From Psychroserpens sp. NJDZ02 (lineage in GTDB: Bacteria > Bacteroidota > Bacteroidia > Flavobacteriales > Flavobacteriaceae), in contig NZ_CP039451.1 in the NCBI RefSeq assembly GCF_004843725.1, positions 2,610,001 through 2,674,000 of the forward strand: a stretch of DNA of 64,000 bases. Direction: 5' to 3'. The position numbers and the translations under genes are program-made. Positions 1 to 10,227 of this stretch are shown here, one piece after another (position 1 is the first letter of the stretch; each line of letters starts with the position of its first letter). Below the pieces are notes generated by a model. It did not search any database. It saw only the letters and a list, made by a program, of their open reading frames with translations, and was not told the origin of the DNA.

Positions 1-485
<485 letters not shown>

Positions 486-587
486 CGCCTGTTTTTTTAC
501 AAAGTTCAATACAGATTTTCATGAATCATTTTTTCAATATGTTATTTTATACGGTCAAGTAGTTAATACTACATACACCGAAAGATT

Positions 588-696
588 TAAGGTGATTATA
601 GCGATGGGGCTCACCTCTTACCATTCCGAACAGAGAAGTTAAGCCCATTTGCGCCGATGGTACTGCATTTGTGGGAGAGTAGGTCGTTGCCTTTTT
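588..696 (+). rRNA. 5S ribosomal RNA
   Basis: This about 109-nt stretch has the bacterial 5S core: GGGGCTCACCTCT, CCGAACAGAGAAGTTAAGCCC and GTGGGAGAGTAGGTCG. The ends pair weakly (TTAAGGTGATTAT with GTCGTTGCCTTTT). It follows the 23S gene by about 100 bases and is followed directly by a terminator, the usual end of an rrn operon. Ends are estimated to within a few bases. Confidence 0.95.
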
Positions 697-700
697 AGAG

Positions 701-734
701 AACCCTTCATATTTATTTATGAAGGGTTTTTTTG
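701..734 (+). terminator. Intrinsic terminator of the rRNA operon
   Basis: Perfect 10-bp stem AACCCTTCAT / ATGAAGGGTT around an 8-nt AT loop, followed by a T run. It sits 5 bases after 5S and closes the rrn transcript. Confidence 0.9.
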
Positions 735-1439
735 TGCCCTAAATTGTAATGAAGTAGAAGGCGGAAGGGAAGAGGCGAAAGGGAGAAGGTAAAAGGGAGG
801 AGGCAAAAGCAAAAGGAATAAATGACTATACCTAAGTTATAAATTTAAGAAGGCAGAAGGCAATAAAAGTATTAGTGGTTATCTAAGTATATAATATTAA
901 AATTATAAATTGTTCAATCGGGATCTTAATATTTTAAAGGATGTGCTAAGCACTAAGTAGAAAGTAAAGGTCCGAATGTAGAAGTGAAAAAAGATTAACG
1001 TAATAAGTTAGAATGTTAAGATTTAAGTAGTAGTTGACTTTAGGAGAAAGTATTCAAAATAATATAGATGTCATACAGTGCTAAGTCTTTATATAATGCA
1101 CATTAACTGTGTGATAGATGTTTTCTAATAAAGTTAATGTGTGATATTCTTCTGGGAGAAATTCCAATGTTGTAAAAATTTATAGTACACAATCATTTAG
1201 TTTGAAGAACATATTTTAATAGCATTAAGTATAAAGTTTGTAAACAAACTATTAGCTCAGTATAAATACTATTGGAGATAGTTTATAATGAATAAATACA
1301 TGTATTATGTTATAGTCTATTAGAGCGGCCTAATGACTATTATAGCAAGTCTTATTAAGTACTTTGTAAGATAATAGCATAAAGGTTTCGGTTTTAAGCA
1401 TCAATTATATATCTTGATACTCTAGGATTAATATCAGTA
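735..1439. other. Gene-free stretch with a polypurine tract
   Basis: No convincing gene was found in these 705 bases. From about 751 to 820 one strand is almost entirely purine, built from irregular repeats of the type GAAGGCGGAAGGG and GGCAAAAGC; a weaker copy (AGAAGGCAGAAGGC) recurs near 848-861. The rest is AT-rich with stop codons in all frames. It separates the rrn operon from the helicase gene. Confidence 0.6.
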
Positions 1440-3875
1440 ATGAGCAGTAATAAAGAATTAGATTTAGCGAATAATTTCGTTAATAAAACGAACAGGAATA
1501 TATTCTTAACAGGTAAAGCAGGAACAGGTAAAACTACTTTTCTTCACAAGTTAAAATTAAATTCACTTAAAAGAATAGTTATAGTTGCTCCTACTGGGGT
1601 TGCTGCTATAAATGCTAAAGGTGTTACTATACACTCATTTTTTCAATTGCCATTTGGACCTATTTTGCCTAATGACGATTTAAACTCTAGTGGTGGGTTT
1701 AATAGAAAGTTTGGTAAAACTAAAATTAATATTATTAGATCACTAGATTTATTGATTATTGATGAAATCAGTATGGTTAGAGCCGATGTGTTGGACGGTA
1801 TTGATAAGACACTTCGTCGTTATAGAAATAGAAATTTAGTTTTTGGAGGCGTACAAGTTTTGATGATTGGAGATTTACAACAGTTATCTCCTGTTGTTAA
1901 AGATAATGAATGGCACTTGCTTAAACCATTTTATAATAACGCATTCTTTTTTAGTAGTCATGCTTATCAACAGTGTAATCCAATTTCTGTTGAGTTAAAG
2001 CATATATATAGACAGGACAATCCTTTGTTTATAAATATATTAAACGAAATTAGAACAAATAGCCTTTCTCAAGCATCAGCAGATGAATTAAACAAACGCT
2101 ATAAACCCAATTTTGAACCAAAAGAAGATGAGGGATATATTTCTTTAACCACCCATAATAATAAGGCAGAGTATACTAATAAGGCTAAACTTGAGAAGTT
2201 AAAAGGTAAATCGAAAACTTATAAGGCGAAAGTGGAAGGAAAGTTTCCTGAGTTTTCATTTCCTAATAAAGAGGCGCTTGTGCTTAAAGTGGGTTCTCAA
2301 GTCATGTTTGTTAAAAATGATAGCTCTGCGGATAAGCGTTATTTTAACGGTAAAATTGGTAAAGTTATATTGTTAGATAAAGACGAAGTTGTTGTAAAAT
2401 GTCCGGATGATGACTATAATATAATTACCAAACCCGAGATTTGGGAGAATATTAATTACGCAGTTGATAAGGATACTAACGCTATTTCGGAAAATAAAAT
2501 AGGGTCTTTTACTCAGATACCGCTTCGATTGGCGTGGTCAATAACGATTCATAAAAGTCAAGGGCTTACGTTTGATAAAGCTATAATAGATTCAGAAGGT
2601 GCTTTTGCTCATGGTCAAACTTATGTGGCGCTGAGTAGATGTAAATCTTTGGAAGGTTTAGTCTTGAAAAGTAAGATTAATTCTAGTCAGATTATTAGTG
2701 ATACTAATGTTATTAAGTTTAATCTGGAGGCAGAGAAAAATCAACCAGATGAAAGTATACTTCAAGAGTCTAAAGCACATTTTCAGTTAACTTTAATTTC
2801 TGAGATTTTTGATTTTTATCAATTTTTATATCCTACTAATCGTCTGTTAGATATTTATTATAAAAATAGAGGTAGTTTTCAAGGAAATATTGAAGGCCCT
2901 TTAACTAGTATAAAAGATTGTGTGGCTGCTTTACTAAAAGTGGCTAACGGGTTTAAAGCGCAATTGTTAGAAATTTGTGAAGTATCAACTACACCAGAAA
3001 CAAGTGATGAGATTCAATCTAGATTTAATAAAGCCATAAGTTATTATAAACAACAACTTGATGTAGATATAATTGAAGTGTATAAAACGTTTAATTTTAC
3101 TACTGATAATAAAACATTAGATACTGACTTTAATAAACAATTGGATATGTTGGAGGAGTTAATTGTTGTTAAACAATTGTATTTTTCTAATTTGGATTCT
3201 GGTTTTTCGGTTAAATTATTTTTAGAATTAAGAGCTAAATCTGTTTTTCTAACAAAAGAGAAACCTAAAAAACCTAGAAAGACAGTTGTAGATGGAACGA
3301 CTAATGTTGAATTATTTGAGTTACTAAGAGAATTAAGAAATACTATTGCAGAAAGAGAGGATTTAGTTCATTTTCAAATATTCACACAAAAATCATTATA
3401 TGAAATGTGCGAAACCTTACCAACAAGTCAAAGTGAATTGTTAAACGTTAATGGTTTTGGTAAAACTCGTGTTGCCAAGTACGGTAATGAGATTATAAAA
3501 ATAATAAGAGCATATTGTGAGGAAAATGACATAGAAATGTCTAATGGTAAAGAAATGTTTGAAGAAGCCAAACCAAAACGGAAAAGAGGTGATACCAAAG
3601 AAACCTCTTTACAGATTTTTAAAACAGGCAAGTCAATAGATCAAATCGCTTTTGAACGTGATTTAAATGTAAATACTATATTTGGTCATCTGGCCAGTTT
3701 CATTCCATCGGGTGAAATTAAAATTACGGATTTAATTTCTGAAAAGCATTATAAGGAACTGAAAGCGTTAATTCCTAAACAGACTTTTGAAAACTTATCC
3801 GATCTAAAATCTAAAATAGCTAATAAGTATAGTTATGGTGAAATCAGATTAGTTTTAGATGATATATCTAAGTAA
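1440..3875 (+). CDS. Pif1-like helicase with C-terminal HRDC and helix-turn-helix domains
   Basis: An 811-residue ATP-dependent DNA helicase of superfamily 1B, probably resolving DNA structures or stalled forks. Walker A is LTGKAGTGKTTF near residue 23-34, followed by the Pif1-type VAPTGVAAINAKGVTIHSFF and Walker B LLIIDEISMV near 104. Late motifs include LAWSITIHKSQGLTFDKA and QTYVALSRCKSLEGL. A HRDC-type domain follows at about 620-700 (LPTSQSELLNVNGFGKTR), and the last 100 residues look like the helix-turn-helix tail of RecQ proteins (KSIDQIAFERDLNVNTIFGH). Pif1-like plus RecQ-like tail is a known Bacteroidota layout. The gene stands alone between the rrn operon and a shared terminator. 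Confidence 0.9.
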   Translation: MSSNKELDLANNFVNKTNRNIFLTGKAGTGKTTFLHKLKLNSLKRIVIVAPTGVAAINAKGVTIHSFFQLPFGPILPNDDLNSSGGFNRKFGKTKINIIRSLDLLIIDEISMVRADVLDGIDKTLRRYRNRNLVFGGVQVLMIGDLQQLSPVVKDNEWHLLKPFYNNAFFFSSHAYQQCNPISVELKHIYRQDNPLFINILNEIRTNSLSQASADELNKRYKPNFEPKEDEGYISLTTHNNKAEYTNKAKLEKLKGKSKTYKAKVEGKFPEFSFPNKEALVLKVGSQVMFVKNDSSADKRYFNGKIGKVILLDKDEVVVKCPDDDYNIITKPEIWENINYAVDKDTNAISENKIGSFTQIPLRLAWSITIHKSQGLTFDKAIIDSEGAFAHGQTYVALSRCKSLEGLVLKSKINSSQIISDTNVIKFNLEAEKNQPDESILQESKAHFQLTLISEIFDFYQFLYPTNRLLDIYYKNRGSFQGNIEGPLTSIKDCVAALLKVANGFKAQLLEICEVSTTPETSDEIQSRFNKAISYYKQQLDVDIIEVYKTFNFTTDNKTLDTDFNKQLDMLEELIVVKQLYFSNLDSGFSVKLFLELRAKSVFLTKEKPKKPRKTVVDGTTNVELFELLRELRNTIAEREDLVHFQIFTQKSLYEMCETLPTSQSELLNVNGFGKTRVAKYGNEIIKIIRAYCEENDIEMSNGKEMFEEAKPKRKRGDTKETSLQIFKTGKSIDQIAFERDLNVNTIFGHLASFIPSGEIKITDLISEKHYKELKALIPKQTFENLSDLKSKIANKYSYGEIRLVLDDISK

Positions 3876-3880
3876 CAAAA

Positions 3881-3913
3881 AAGGCTTTAAAATTAAATTT
3901 AAAGCCTTTTTTA
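3881..3913. terminator. Bidirectional terminator between convergent genes
   Basis: Stem AAAGGCTTTAAA / TTTAAAGCCTTTTTT with A and T runs on both flanks. It serves the helicase gene on the plus strand and the acyl-CoA dehydrogenase gene on the minus strand. Confidence 0.85.
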
Positions 3914-3932
3914 TATTTTAATATTAAGGGTG

Positions 3933-5075
3933 TTACCCTTTAATAATACCTCTAGAAATTACAATTTTCTGGATTTCGGAAGTACCTTCATAAATTTGAG
4001 TGATTTTAGCATCACGCATCATACGTTCTACATGGTATTCTTTTACAAATCCATTTCCACCATGTATTTGTACAGCTTCTACAGTTTGTTCCATAGCTAC
4101 TTTACTAGCATATAACTTAGCCATAGCACTTGACATATCATAGTTATTACCCTGATCTTTATCCCAAGCAGCTTTCATAACTAACATTCTAGCAGCCTCG
4201 ATTTCAGTGTACATATCAGCTAATTTAAAAGCAATTGCTTGATGGTTACAAATTTCTGTACCAAAAGCTTTACGTTCTTTACTATATTTTAAAGCTAACT
4301 CATAAGCACCACCAGCAATACCTAAAGCTTGTGCTGCAATTCCAATACGTCCACCAGATAATGTTTTCATTGCAAATTTAAACCCAAATCCATCTTCACC
4401 AATTCTGTTTTCTTTTGGAACTTTAACGTCATTAAATTGTAGGGTATGTGTATCACTACCTCTAATTCCTAATTTGTCTTCTTTTGGTCCAATATCAAAA
4501 CCAGGTGTCCCTCTTTCAACAATAAAAGCATTAATTCCTTTATGTTTCTTTTCTTTATCTGTTTGTGCAATTACTAAATAAACATCACTACGTCCACCAT
4601 TTGTAATCCAGTTTTTTGTACCGTTGATTACATAATGGTCGCCCATATCTATTGCTGTCGTTTTTTGTGATGTCGCATCACTTCCAGCTTCAGGCTCGCT
4701 TAAACAAAACGCTCCGATAGATTCTCCTGTAGCTAATTTTGTTAGATATTTTTGTTTTTGCTCTTCATTACCATAAGCTTCTAGTCCGTAACATACTAAA
4801 GAGTTGTTTACAGATACCATTACAGAAGCAGAAGCATCTATTTTAGATAATTCTTCCATAATTAATACATAAGAAATAGCGTCCATACCACTTCCTCCAT
4901 ATTTAGGGTCTACCATAATACCCATAAAACCAAGCGCTCCCATTTTACGAACCAATTCATTTGGAAACGTTTGAGCGTTATCACGTTCGATAACTCCTGG
5001 TAATAATTCTGTTTGTGCAAAATCGCGAGCGGCATCGCGAATCATGATATGCTCTTCAGTTAGGCTAAAATCCAT
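3933..5075 (-). CDS. Acyl-CoA dehydrogenase
   Basis: A 380-residue FAD flavoenzyme catalysing alpha,beta-dehydrogenation of an acyl-CoA in fatty-acid or branched-chain amino-acid breakdown, passing electrons to ETF. The family signature GAFCLSEPEAGSDA lies near residue 121-134, with the second signature QIHGGNGFVKEYHVERMMRD near 338-357. The catalytic glutamate is in ITQIYEGTSEIQK near the C-terminus, the position used by short-chain (butyryl-type) enzymes. Length is normal. It is monocistronic with its own promoter-like site at 5114-5144. Chain-length specificity cannot be read from sequence alone. Confidence 0.93.
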   Translation of the reverse strand: MDFSLTEEHIMIRDAARDFAQTELLPGVIERDNAQTFPNELVRKMGALGFMGIMVDPKYGGSGMDAISYVLIMEELSKIDASASVMVSVNNSLVCYGLEAYGNEEQKQKYLTKLATGESIGAFCLSEPEAGSDATSQKTTAIDMGDHYVINGTKNWITNGGRSDVYLVIAQTDKEKKHKGINAFIVERGTPGFDIGPKEDKLGIRGSDTHTLQFNDVKVPKENRIGEDGFGFKFAMKTLSGGRIGIAAQALGIAGGAYELALKYSKERKAFGTEICNHQAIAFKLADMYTEIEAARMLVMKAAWDKDQGNNYDMSSAMAKLYASKVAMEQTVEAVQIHGGNGFVKEYHVERMMRDAKITQIYEGTSEIQKIVISRGIIKG

Positions 5076-5113
5076 AATTTATATAAGATTGTTGATTTAA
5101 TAAAAATTGTATA

Positions 5114-5144
5114 CAAAGATAAGTTTTTATTAGCATTTTTTCAA
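5114..5144 (-). promoter_or_regulatory. Candidate promoter of the acyl-CoA dehydrogenase gene
   Basis: Read on the minus strand, TATCTTTG (5121 to 5114) matches the Bacteroidota -7 element TAnnTTTG. A TTG at 5144-5142 lies 20 bases upstream as a -33 element. The start codon is about 40 bases downstream. Confidence 0.6.
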
Positions 5145-5168
5145 TCGTTATAGTTATTTTTACGGGAT

Positions 5169-6251
5169 ATGATAAAAGACGTATATAATGTTATTGGTGT
5201 TATGTCTGGTACGTCTTTGGACGGTATTGATCTTGCGCTTATTTCGTTTAAAAAAGAGACGAATTGGAGTTTTGAAATTATTACAGCGGAAACCGTATCG
5301 TATCCTGAATATTGGTTTAATAAGCTTAAAAACTTAACAAGTTTAGAGCGGTCAGAATTAGCTAATATAGATGAGGAGTATACGATTTATTTAGCAACTA
5401 TAATTAATCAATTTATCAAGCAAAATAGTATTACTGTTATCGACGCGGTCTGTTCTCATGGGCATACAGCATTGCATCAACCAAGTTTAGGGTTTACGTT
5501 GCAAATTGGTAATCTACCTAAACTTTCTAGCAGAATTAATCAATTAGTTGTCTGTGATTTTAGAGTCCAAGATGTGGATTTAGGAGGTCAAGGTGCGCCA
5601 TTGGTACCTATCGGAGATGGCTTATTATTTAAAGATTATGATTGGTGTTTAAATTTAGGTGGATTTGCTAATATTTCTTCAGAAATAAAAAATGAAAGTG
5701 TTGCTTTTGATATTTGTCCAGTAAACATTGTGCTAAACATGTATGTTGAAACTCTGGGGATTCAATATGATGCTGGTGGAGAATTGGCAAGACATGGGAA
5801 ATTAAATACGACGCTATTTAATGATTTAAATGCATTGTCATTTTATAAAGAAACACCGCCTAAATCTCTAGGTTTAGAGTGGGTAGAACAACAAATTATT
5901 CCATTAATCAATAGTTTTAAGTTAGACGCAAAAGATATTTTACACACCTATGTTATGCATGCGGCTTTTCAAATAGCTAAAGTTGTCAATCAAACAAATG
6001 AGTCTTCGATTTTGGTTACGGGAGGCGGTGCTTTTAATACATTTTTAATGGAAGAAATTACAAAACTTACATCAAACAAAATTGTTATTCCATCTTCTGA
6101 AATTATAGAATTTAAAGAAGCTCTAATATTTGGTTTTTTAGGAGTTTTAAAGCTTAGAGAAGAAATTAATTGTTTGAAATCTGTGACGGGAGCTTCGAAA
6201 GATCATTCTTCAGGAAAAGTATATTCTCCCAACTATTCAGATACATTATAA
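5169..6251 (+). CDS. anmK: Anhydro-N-acetylmuramic acid kinase
   Basis: A 360-residue cytoplasmic sugar kinase of the ASKHA fold that hydrolyses and phosphorylates anhydroMurNAc to MurNAc-6-phosphate in peptidoglycan recycling. The N-terminal phosphate-binding loop is VIGVMSGTSLDGIDLA at residues 8-23. Further family blocks are CSHGHTALHQP, LGGQGAPLVPIGD (near 138-150), LNLGGFANIS and the C-terminal ILVTGGGAFNTFLM. Length is slightly under the usual 365-390. It is transcribed away from the acyl-CoA dehydrogenase gene. No MurNAc-6-P etherase is nearby. Confidence 0.95.
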   Translation: MIKDVYNVIGVMSGTSLDGIDLALISFKKETNWSFEIITAETVSYPEYWFNKLKNLTSLERSELANIDEEYTIYLATIINQFIKQNSITVIDAVCSHGHTALHQPSLGFTLQIGNLPKLSSRINQLVVCDFRVQDVDLGGQGAPLVPIGDGLLFKDYDWCLNLGGFANISSEIKNESVAFDICPVNIVLNMYVETLGIQYDAGGELARHGKLNTTLFNDLNALSFYKETPPKSLGLEWVEQQIIPLINSFKLDAKDILHTYVMHAAFQIAKVVNQTNESSILVTGGGAFNTFLMEEITKLTSNKIVIPSSEIIEFKEALIFGFLGVLKLREEINCLKSVTGASKDHSSGKVYSPNYSDTL

Positions 6252-6456
6252 GGACAACTTTGTAACAAAGAGAGTGCTTAATAATGGTTAACAATAATTT
6301 ATTATAATAAAAATGACTTTACTATTAAAAGCCATATTTTGTTTTTTTATATTTGTTCCACTAATTAACTTAATACTTCATAAGATGAATCAACTTTAGC
6401 TACTTTAAATGTTATTCCAAAGAGATAAATATTAAAGTAGAACTCAAAAATCAAAG

Positions 6457-7683
6457 ATGAAAGACTTATTAAAAATTTACGAAAATAAAGAACCTGAAAT
6501 TATATTTAACTGGAAAGATTCTGAAACAGAAGCAGAAGGATGGACGGTTATAAACTCATTAAGAGGAGGAGCAGCTGGTGGTGGAACTAGAATGAGAAAA
6601 GGATTGGACATGAATGAAGTCTTATCTCTGGCAAAAACAATGGAAGTGAAGTTTACCGTATCTGGACCAGCTATTGGTGGTGCCAAATCAGGAATTAATT
6701 TCGACCCAAAAGACCCAAGAAAGCTTGGTGTTTTAGAACGTTGGTACAAGGCAGTATCTCCATTATTAAAAAGTTATTATGGAACAGGAGGCGATTTAAA
6801 TGTAGACGAAATCCATGAAGTAATTCCAATTACAGAAGCGTCAGGTGTTTGGCATCCACAAGAAGGTGTTTTTAATGGGCATTTCAAACCAACAGAAGCG
6901 GATAAAATTAATCGTATTGGGCAATTACGTCAAGGGGTAATAAAAGTGTTAGAAAACACTAATTTTTCTCCAGATGTTGCTAAAAAGTATACGGTTGCCG
7001 ACATGATTACTGGATATGGTGTAGCAGAAGCGGTTAGACATTATTATGAGATATATGGTGGAAGCGTAAAGGGAAAACGTGCAGTAGTGCAAGGTTTTGG
7101 AAATGTAGGCTCTGCAGCAGCGTATTATTTAGCTCAAATGGGAGCTAAAGTTGTTGGAATAATTGATATTTCTGGAGGAGTGATTAAAGAAGATGGTTTT
7201 TCTTTTGAAGTAATTAAAGACTTTTTCTTAACCAAGGATGGAAATACATTAGCAGCAGATAACATGATTCCATTTGCAGAAATGAATGAACGTATTTGGT
7301 CATTAGAAACTGAAATTTTTGCACCATGTGCGGCATCTAGACTAGTCACTCAAGATCAGATTGATCAAATGATTAGTACTGGTTTAGAAGTTATTTCTTG
7401 TGGAGCAAATGTGCCATTTGCAGATAAAGAGATTTTCTTTGGATCTATTATGGAACAAACCGATGAGCGTGTAAGTTTAATACCCGATTTTATTTCAAAC
7501 TGTGGTATGGCTCGTGTGTTTGCTTATTTTATGGAGCGTAAAGTACAAATGACTGATGAAGCTATTTTTAATGATACTTCAGACATTATTAGAAAAGCAA
7601 TTGAAAACGTACACGCAAAAAGTTCTTCGAAAAAAGAGATTAGTAAAACTGCTTTTGAAATAGCATTAAAACAATTAGTATAA
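6457..7683 (+). CDS. Glu/Leu/Phe/Val family amino-acid dehydrogenase
   Basis: A 408-residue NAD(P)-dependent oxidative deaminase. The substrate domain holds the glycine-rich GGAAGGGTRMRKG and the catalytic-lysine block GPAIGGAKSGINFDP near residue 70-84. The Rossmann domain starts at about 190 with the fingerprint VVQGFGNVGSAAAYYLAQMG. The protein is nearer in layout to leucine/valine-type enzymes than to hexameric glutamate dehydrogenases, but substrate cannot be settled by eye. Its stop lies 1 base before the start of the Na+/H+ antiporter gene, so the two are probably co-transcribed. A TATATTTG -7-like element lies at 6348-6355. Confidence 0.9.
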   Translation: MKDLLKIYENKEPEIIFNWKDSETEAEGWTVINSLRGGAAGGGTRMRKGLDMNEVLSLAKTMEVKFTVSGPAIGGAKSGINFDPKDPRKLGVLERWYKAVSPLLKSYYGTGGDLNVDEIHEVIPITEASGVWHPQEGVFNGHFKPTEADKINRIGQLRQGVIKVLENTNFSPDVAKKYTVADMITGYGVAEAVRHYYEIYGGSVKGKRAVVQGFGNVGSAAAYYLAQMGAKVVGIIDISGGVIKEDGFSFEVIKDFFLTKDGNTLAADNMIPFAEMNERIWSLETEIFAPCAASRLVTQDQIDQMISTGLEVISCGANVPFADKEIFFGSIMEQTDERVSLIPDFISNCGMARVFAYFMERKVQMTDEAIFNDTSDIIRKAIENVHAKSSSKKEISKTAFEIALKQLV

Positions 7684-7684
7684 T

Positions 7685-9079
7685 ATGGAAACAGTAATAA
7701 TTTTAGTATTCGTTTTAGGTTATTTAGCCATAACGTTAGAACACAATATAAAAATAGATAAATTAATCCCGGCATTAGTCATGATGGCTATAAGTTGGGC
7801 GTTAATATCTTTAGGTTTAGATTCTTTTACAGAATGGTTTGATTCTGCTAATCATGGATTGGTTGAAGGTTATGCCGCTTTAGAGCATGACACCAAGATG
7901 CATTTAATGGAAGAAACCTTATTGCATCATTTAGGTAAAACGGCTGAGATCTTAGTATTCTTATTAGGTGCGATGACCATTGTTGAAATTATCGATTATT
8001 TTGATGGTTTTTCTACAATTAAAAACTTCATTAAAACAAAGAAGAAAAGTAAGATTTTATGGATTTTTGCATTTTTAGCATTTATCCTTTCTGCTATAAT
8101 TGATAACTTAACAGCAACTATTGTATTAATTTCTATTTTACAAAAAATTGTTAACGACAGAAATGTTCGTATTTGGTTTGCAGGTTTAATTATTATTGCT
8201 GCCAATGCGGGAGGTGCTTGGTCTCCTATTGGAGATGTGACGACTACAATGCTTTGGATTGGTAAAAAAGTAACGACAGGACATTTGATGGGGTATTTAT
8301 TATTACCATCATTAATATGTATGTTAGTACCGACATTTATAGCATCGTTTTTACCTGCTTTTAAAGGTAATCTAGCAGATGAAGAAGATACAATAGAAAA
8401 ACCAAAAAGTAGATTTAGCGCTACAATGTTATATTTAGGATTAGGAGCAATTGTATTTGTACCAATCTTTAAAACAGTGACGCATTTACCACCTTATGTT
8501 GGTATGATGTTAGCGTTAGGTGTTGTTGCTATTTTTGCTGAGATTTATAGTTCGGCTAAATTTAGTTTATCTAATCACGATTCTGAAGAAAGTGATGCAC
8601 ACGCACACCATAGTCCTGTACACCATTCTTTATCAAAAATTGAGTTACCAAGTATCTTATTTTTCTTAGGAATTTTAATGGCTGTTGGAGCACTAGAGTC
8701 TTTAGGGATCTTATTCGGATTTGCTTCTACATTACAAGATAGTATGCCAATGATGGGAACAGAATTACATCATGAAGGTGTTTCTGATTTAGTTATTATT
8801 TTACTAGGTATTGGATCTGCCGTTATTGATAATGTACCATTGGTAGCAGCTAGTTTAGGAATGTTCTCAGAACCATTGGATAACGAGCTTTGGCATTTTA
8901 TCGCGTATTCTGCAGGAACAGGAGGAAGTATGTTAATTATCGGTTCGGCTGCAGGTGTTGTTGCTATGGGAATGGAAAAAATTGATTTCTTCTGGTATTT
9001 CAAAAAAATATCATGGTTAGCTTTAGTAGGGTTTTTAGCTGGGACATTAGTATTCTTTTGGACAAGAACTTTATTTTAA
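7685..9079 (+). CDS. nhaD: Na+/H+ antiporter, NhaD type
   Basis: A 464-residue inner-membrane antiporter of the ion-transporter superfamily, expected to export Na+ for H+. Many hydrophobic helices are visible. The family's characteristic acidic and threonine-rich repeats are present: SAIIDNLTATIVLISIL near residue 138 and GIGSAVIDNVPLVAASLGMF near 378, plus NAGGAWSPIGDVTTTMLW near 175. A cytoplasmic or periplasmic loop at about 297-317 is rich in histidine and acidic residues (NHDSEESDAHAHHSPVHHS) and could bind metal; that is inference. The gene starts 1 base after the dehydrogenase stop. Confidence 0.92.
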   Translation: METVIILVFVLGYLAITLEHNIKIDKLIPALVMMAISWALISLGLDSFTEWFDSANHGLVEGYAALEHDTKMHLMEETLLHHLGKTAEILVFLLGAMTIVEIIDYFDGFSTIKNFIKTKKKSKILWIFAFLAFILSAIIDNLTATIVLISILQKIVNDRNVRIWFAGLIIIAANAGGAWSPIGDVTTTMLWIGKKVTTGHLMGYLLLPSLICMLVPTFIASFLPAFKGNLADEEDTIEKPKSRFSATMLYLGLGAIVFVPIFKTVTHLPPYVGMMLALGVVAIFAEIYSSAKFSLSNHDSEESDAHAHHSPVHHSLSKIELPSILFFLGILMAVGALESLGILFGFASTLQDSMPMMGTELHHEGVSDLVIILLGIGSAVIDNVPLVAASLGMFSEPLDNELWHFIAYSAGTGGSMLIIGSAAGVVAMGMEKIDFFWYFKKISWLALVGFLAGTLVFFWTRTLF

Positions 9080-9130
9080 TATATACTGAAAACAAAAAAG
9101 CAACGTTATAAACGTATCTAATTTTATACT

Positions 9131-9832
9131 ATGATAAGTACATTAATTCAAGAGACTGCTCAAGCGGTAGATCCTTTATTAGAAGGAGAGCCAGTTGAGA
9201 AAACATTATCAATAATTGAACTAGTTACCACAGGAGGTACAGCAGGAATAATAATAATAGCATTGCTTTTTGTATTATTAGTAATGGCGGTTTATATTTA
9301 TTTTGAACGCATATTTGCAATAAAAGAAGCTTCAAAAATTGATTCAAATTTTATGAATCAAATAAAAGACTATGTTAGTAATGGTAAGATTGAGTCCGCT
9401 CAAAACTTATGTACTACTGTCGATTCTCCAGTATCTAGACTAATAAGTAAAGGGGTTTCTCGAATTGGTAAACCTTTAGATGATATTAATACAGCTATTG
9501 AAAACGCAGGACGATTAGAAATTTATAGTTTAGAAAAAAACGTAAGTGTTTTGGCAACTATATCTGGAGCAGCACCAATGATTGGTTTCCTTGGAACCGT
9601 TATTGGAATGATACTATCTATCTTTGAGATTGCAAATTCTGGAGGTTCAATAGACATAAAAACATTGGCAGATGGATTATATACAGCAATGACAACGACT
9701 GTTGGTGGTTTAATTGTTGGTATTGTCGCTTATATAGCCTATAATCATTTAGTTGTAAAAACAGATAAAGTAGTGTATCAAATGGAAGCACACTCTTTAG
9801 AGTTTTTAGACTTATTAAACGAACCTAGCTAA
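9131..9832 (+). CDS. exbB: MotA/TolQ/ExbB proton channel family protein
   Basis: A 233-residue inner-membrane subunit of a proton-driven energiser. One membrane helix lies near residues 38-60 (IIIIALLFVLLVMAVYIYF), followed by a long cytoplasmic stretch and two C-terminal helices near 140-200. The family core APMIGFLGTVIGMILSIFE and the Thr-rich TAMTTTVGGLIVGIVAYIAY are clear. It precedes exbD by 1 base and tonB-like by a further 1 base, forming a compact set that would power TonB-dependent outer-membrane receptors. A TolQ role is possible but no tolB or pal is present. Confidence 0.9.
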   Translation: MISTLIQETAQAVDPLLEGEPVEKTLSIIELVTTGGTAGIIIIALLFVLLVMAVYIYFERIFAIKEASKIDSNFMNQIKDYVSNGKIESAQNLCTTVDSPVSRLISKGVSRIGKPLDDINTAIENAGRLEIYSLEKNVSVLATISGAAPMIGFLGTVIGMILSIFEIANSGGSIDIKTLADGLYTAMTTTVGGLIVGIVAYIAYNHLVVKTDKVVYQMEAHSLEFLDLLNEPS

Positions 9833-9833
9833 T

Positions 9834-10226
9834 ATGCGATTAAGAGGAAGAAATAAAGTATCACCAGAATTTAATATGTCGTCCATGACGGACATTGTGT
9901 TTCTGTTGCTTATCTTTTTTATGATTGCATCAACGTTGGTGTCTGCAGAGGCTATAGATTTATTATTACCTAAATCTACAAGTAAGACGACTCAGACTAA
10001 AAATGTATCTGTAAGTGTTGACAAAGATGTCAATTATTATGTAGATATGAAGCAAGTATCAAAAGCGCAATTGGAGGCAGAGGTAATAGCAAAAGTTGGT
10101 AATGTAGAGTCGCCAACAATTACTATTAGATCTGATGAAACTGTAGAAATGCAACATGTTGTTTTTATAATGGATATTGCAAACAGAAACAAGATCAAAT
10201 CGACATTGGCAGTAAAAGCACAATAA
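9834..10226 (+). CDS. exbD: ExbD/TolR family biopolymer transport protein
   Basis: A 130-residue protein with a short cytoplasmic N-terminus, one membrane helix carrying the proton-relay aspartate (SSMTDIVFLLLIFFMIASTL, Asp near residue 20) and a periplasmic domain. The tail FIMDIANRNKIKSTLAVKAQ is typical. It is coupled tightly to exbB (1-base gap) and to the TonB-like gene (1-base gap), so the three products are likely made together and act as one inner-membrane motor. Confidence 0.92.
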   Translation: MRLRGRNKVSPEFNMSSMTDIVFLLLIFFMIASTLVSAEAIDLLLPKSTSKTTQTKNVSVSVDKDVNYYVDMKQVSKAQLEAEVIAKVGNVESPTITIRSDETVEMQHVVFIMDIANRNKIKSTLAVKAQ

Positions 10227-10227
10227 G

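Noticed and set aside
6313..6399. 28-codon hydrophobic frame upstream of the amino-acid dehydrogenase
   Set aside because: Too short, no homologue known, and it overlaps a likely promoter element.
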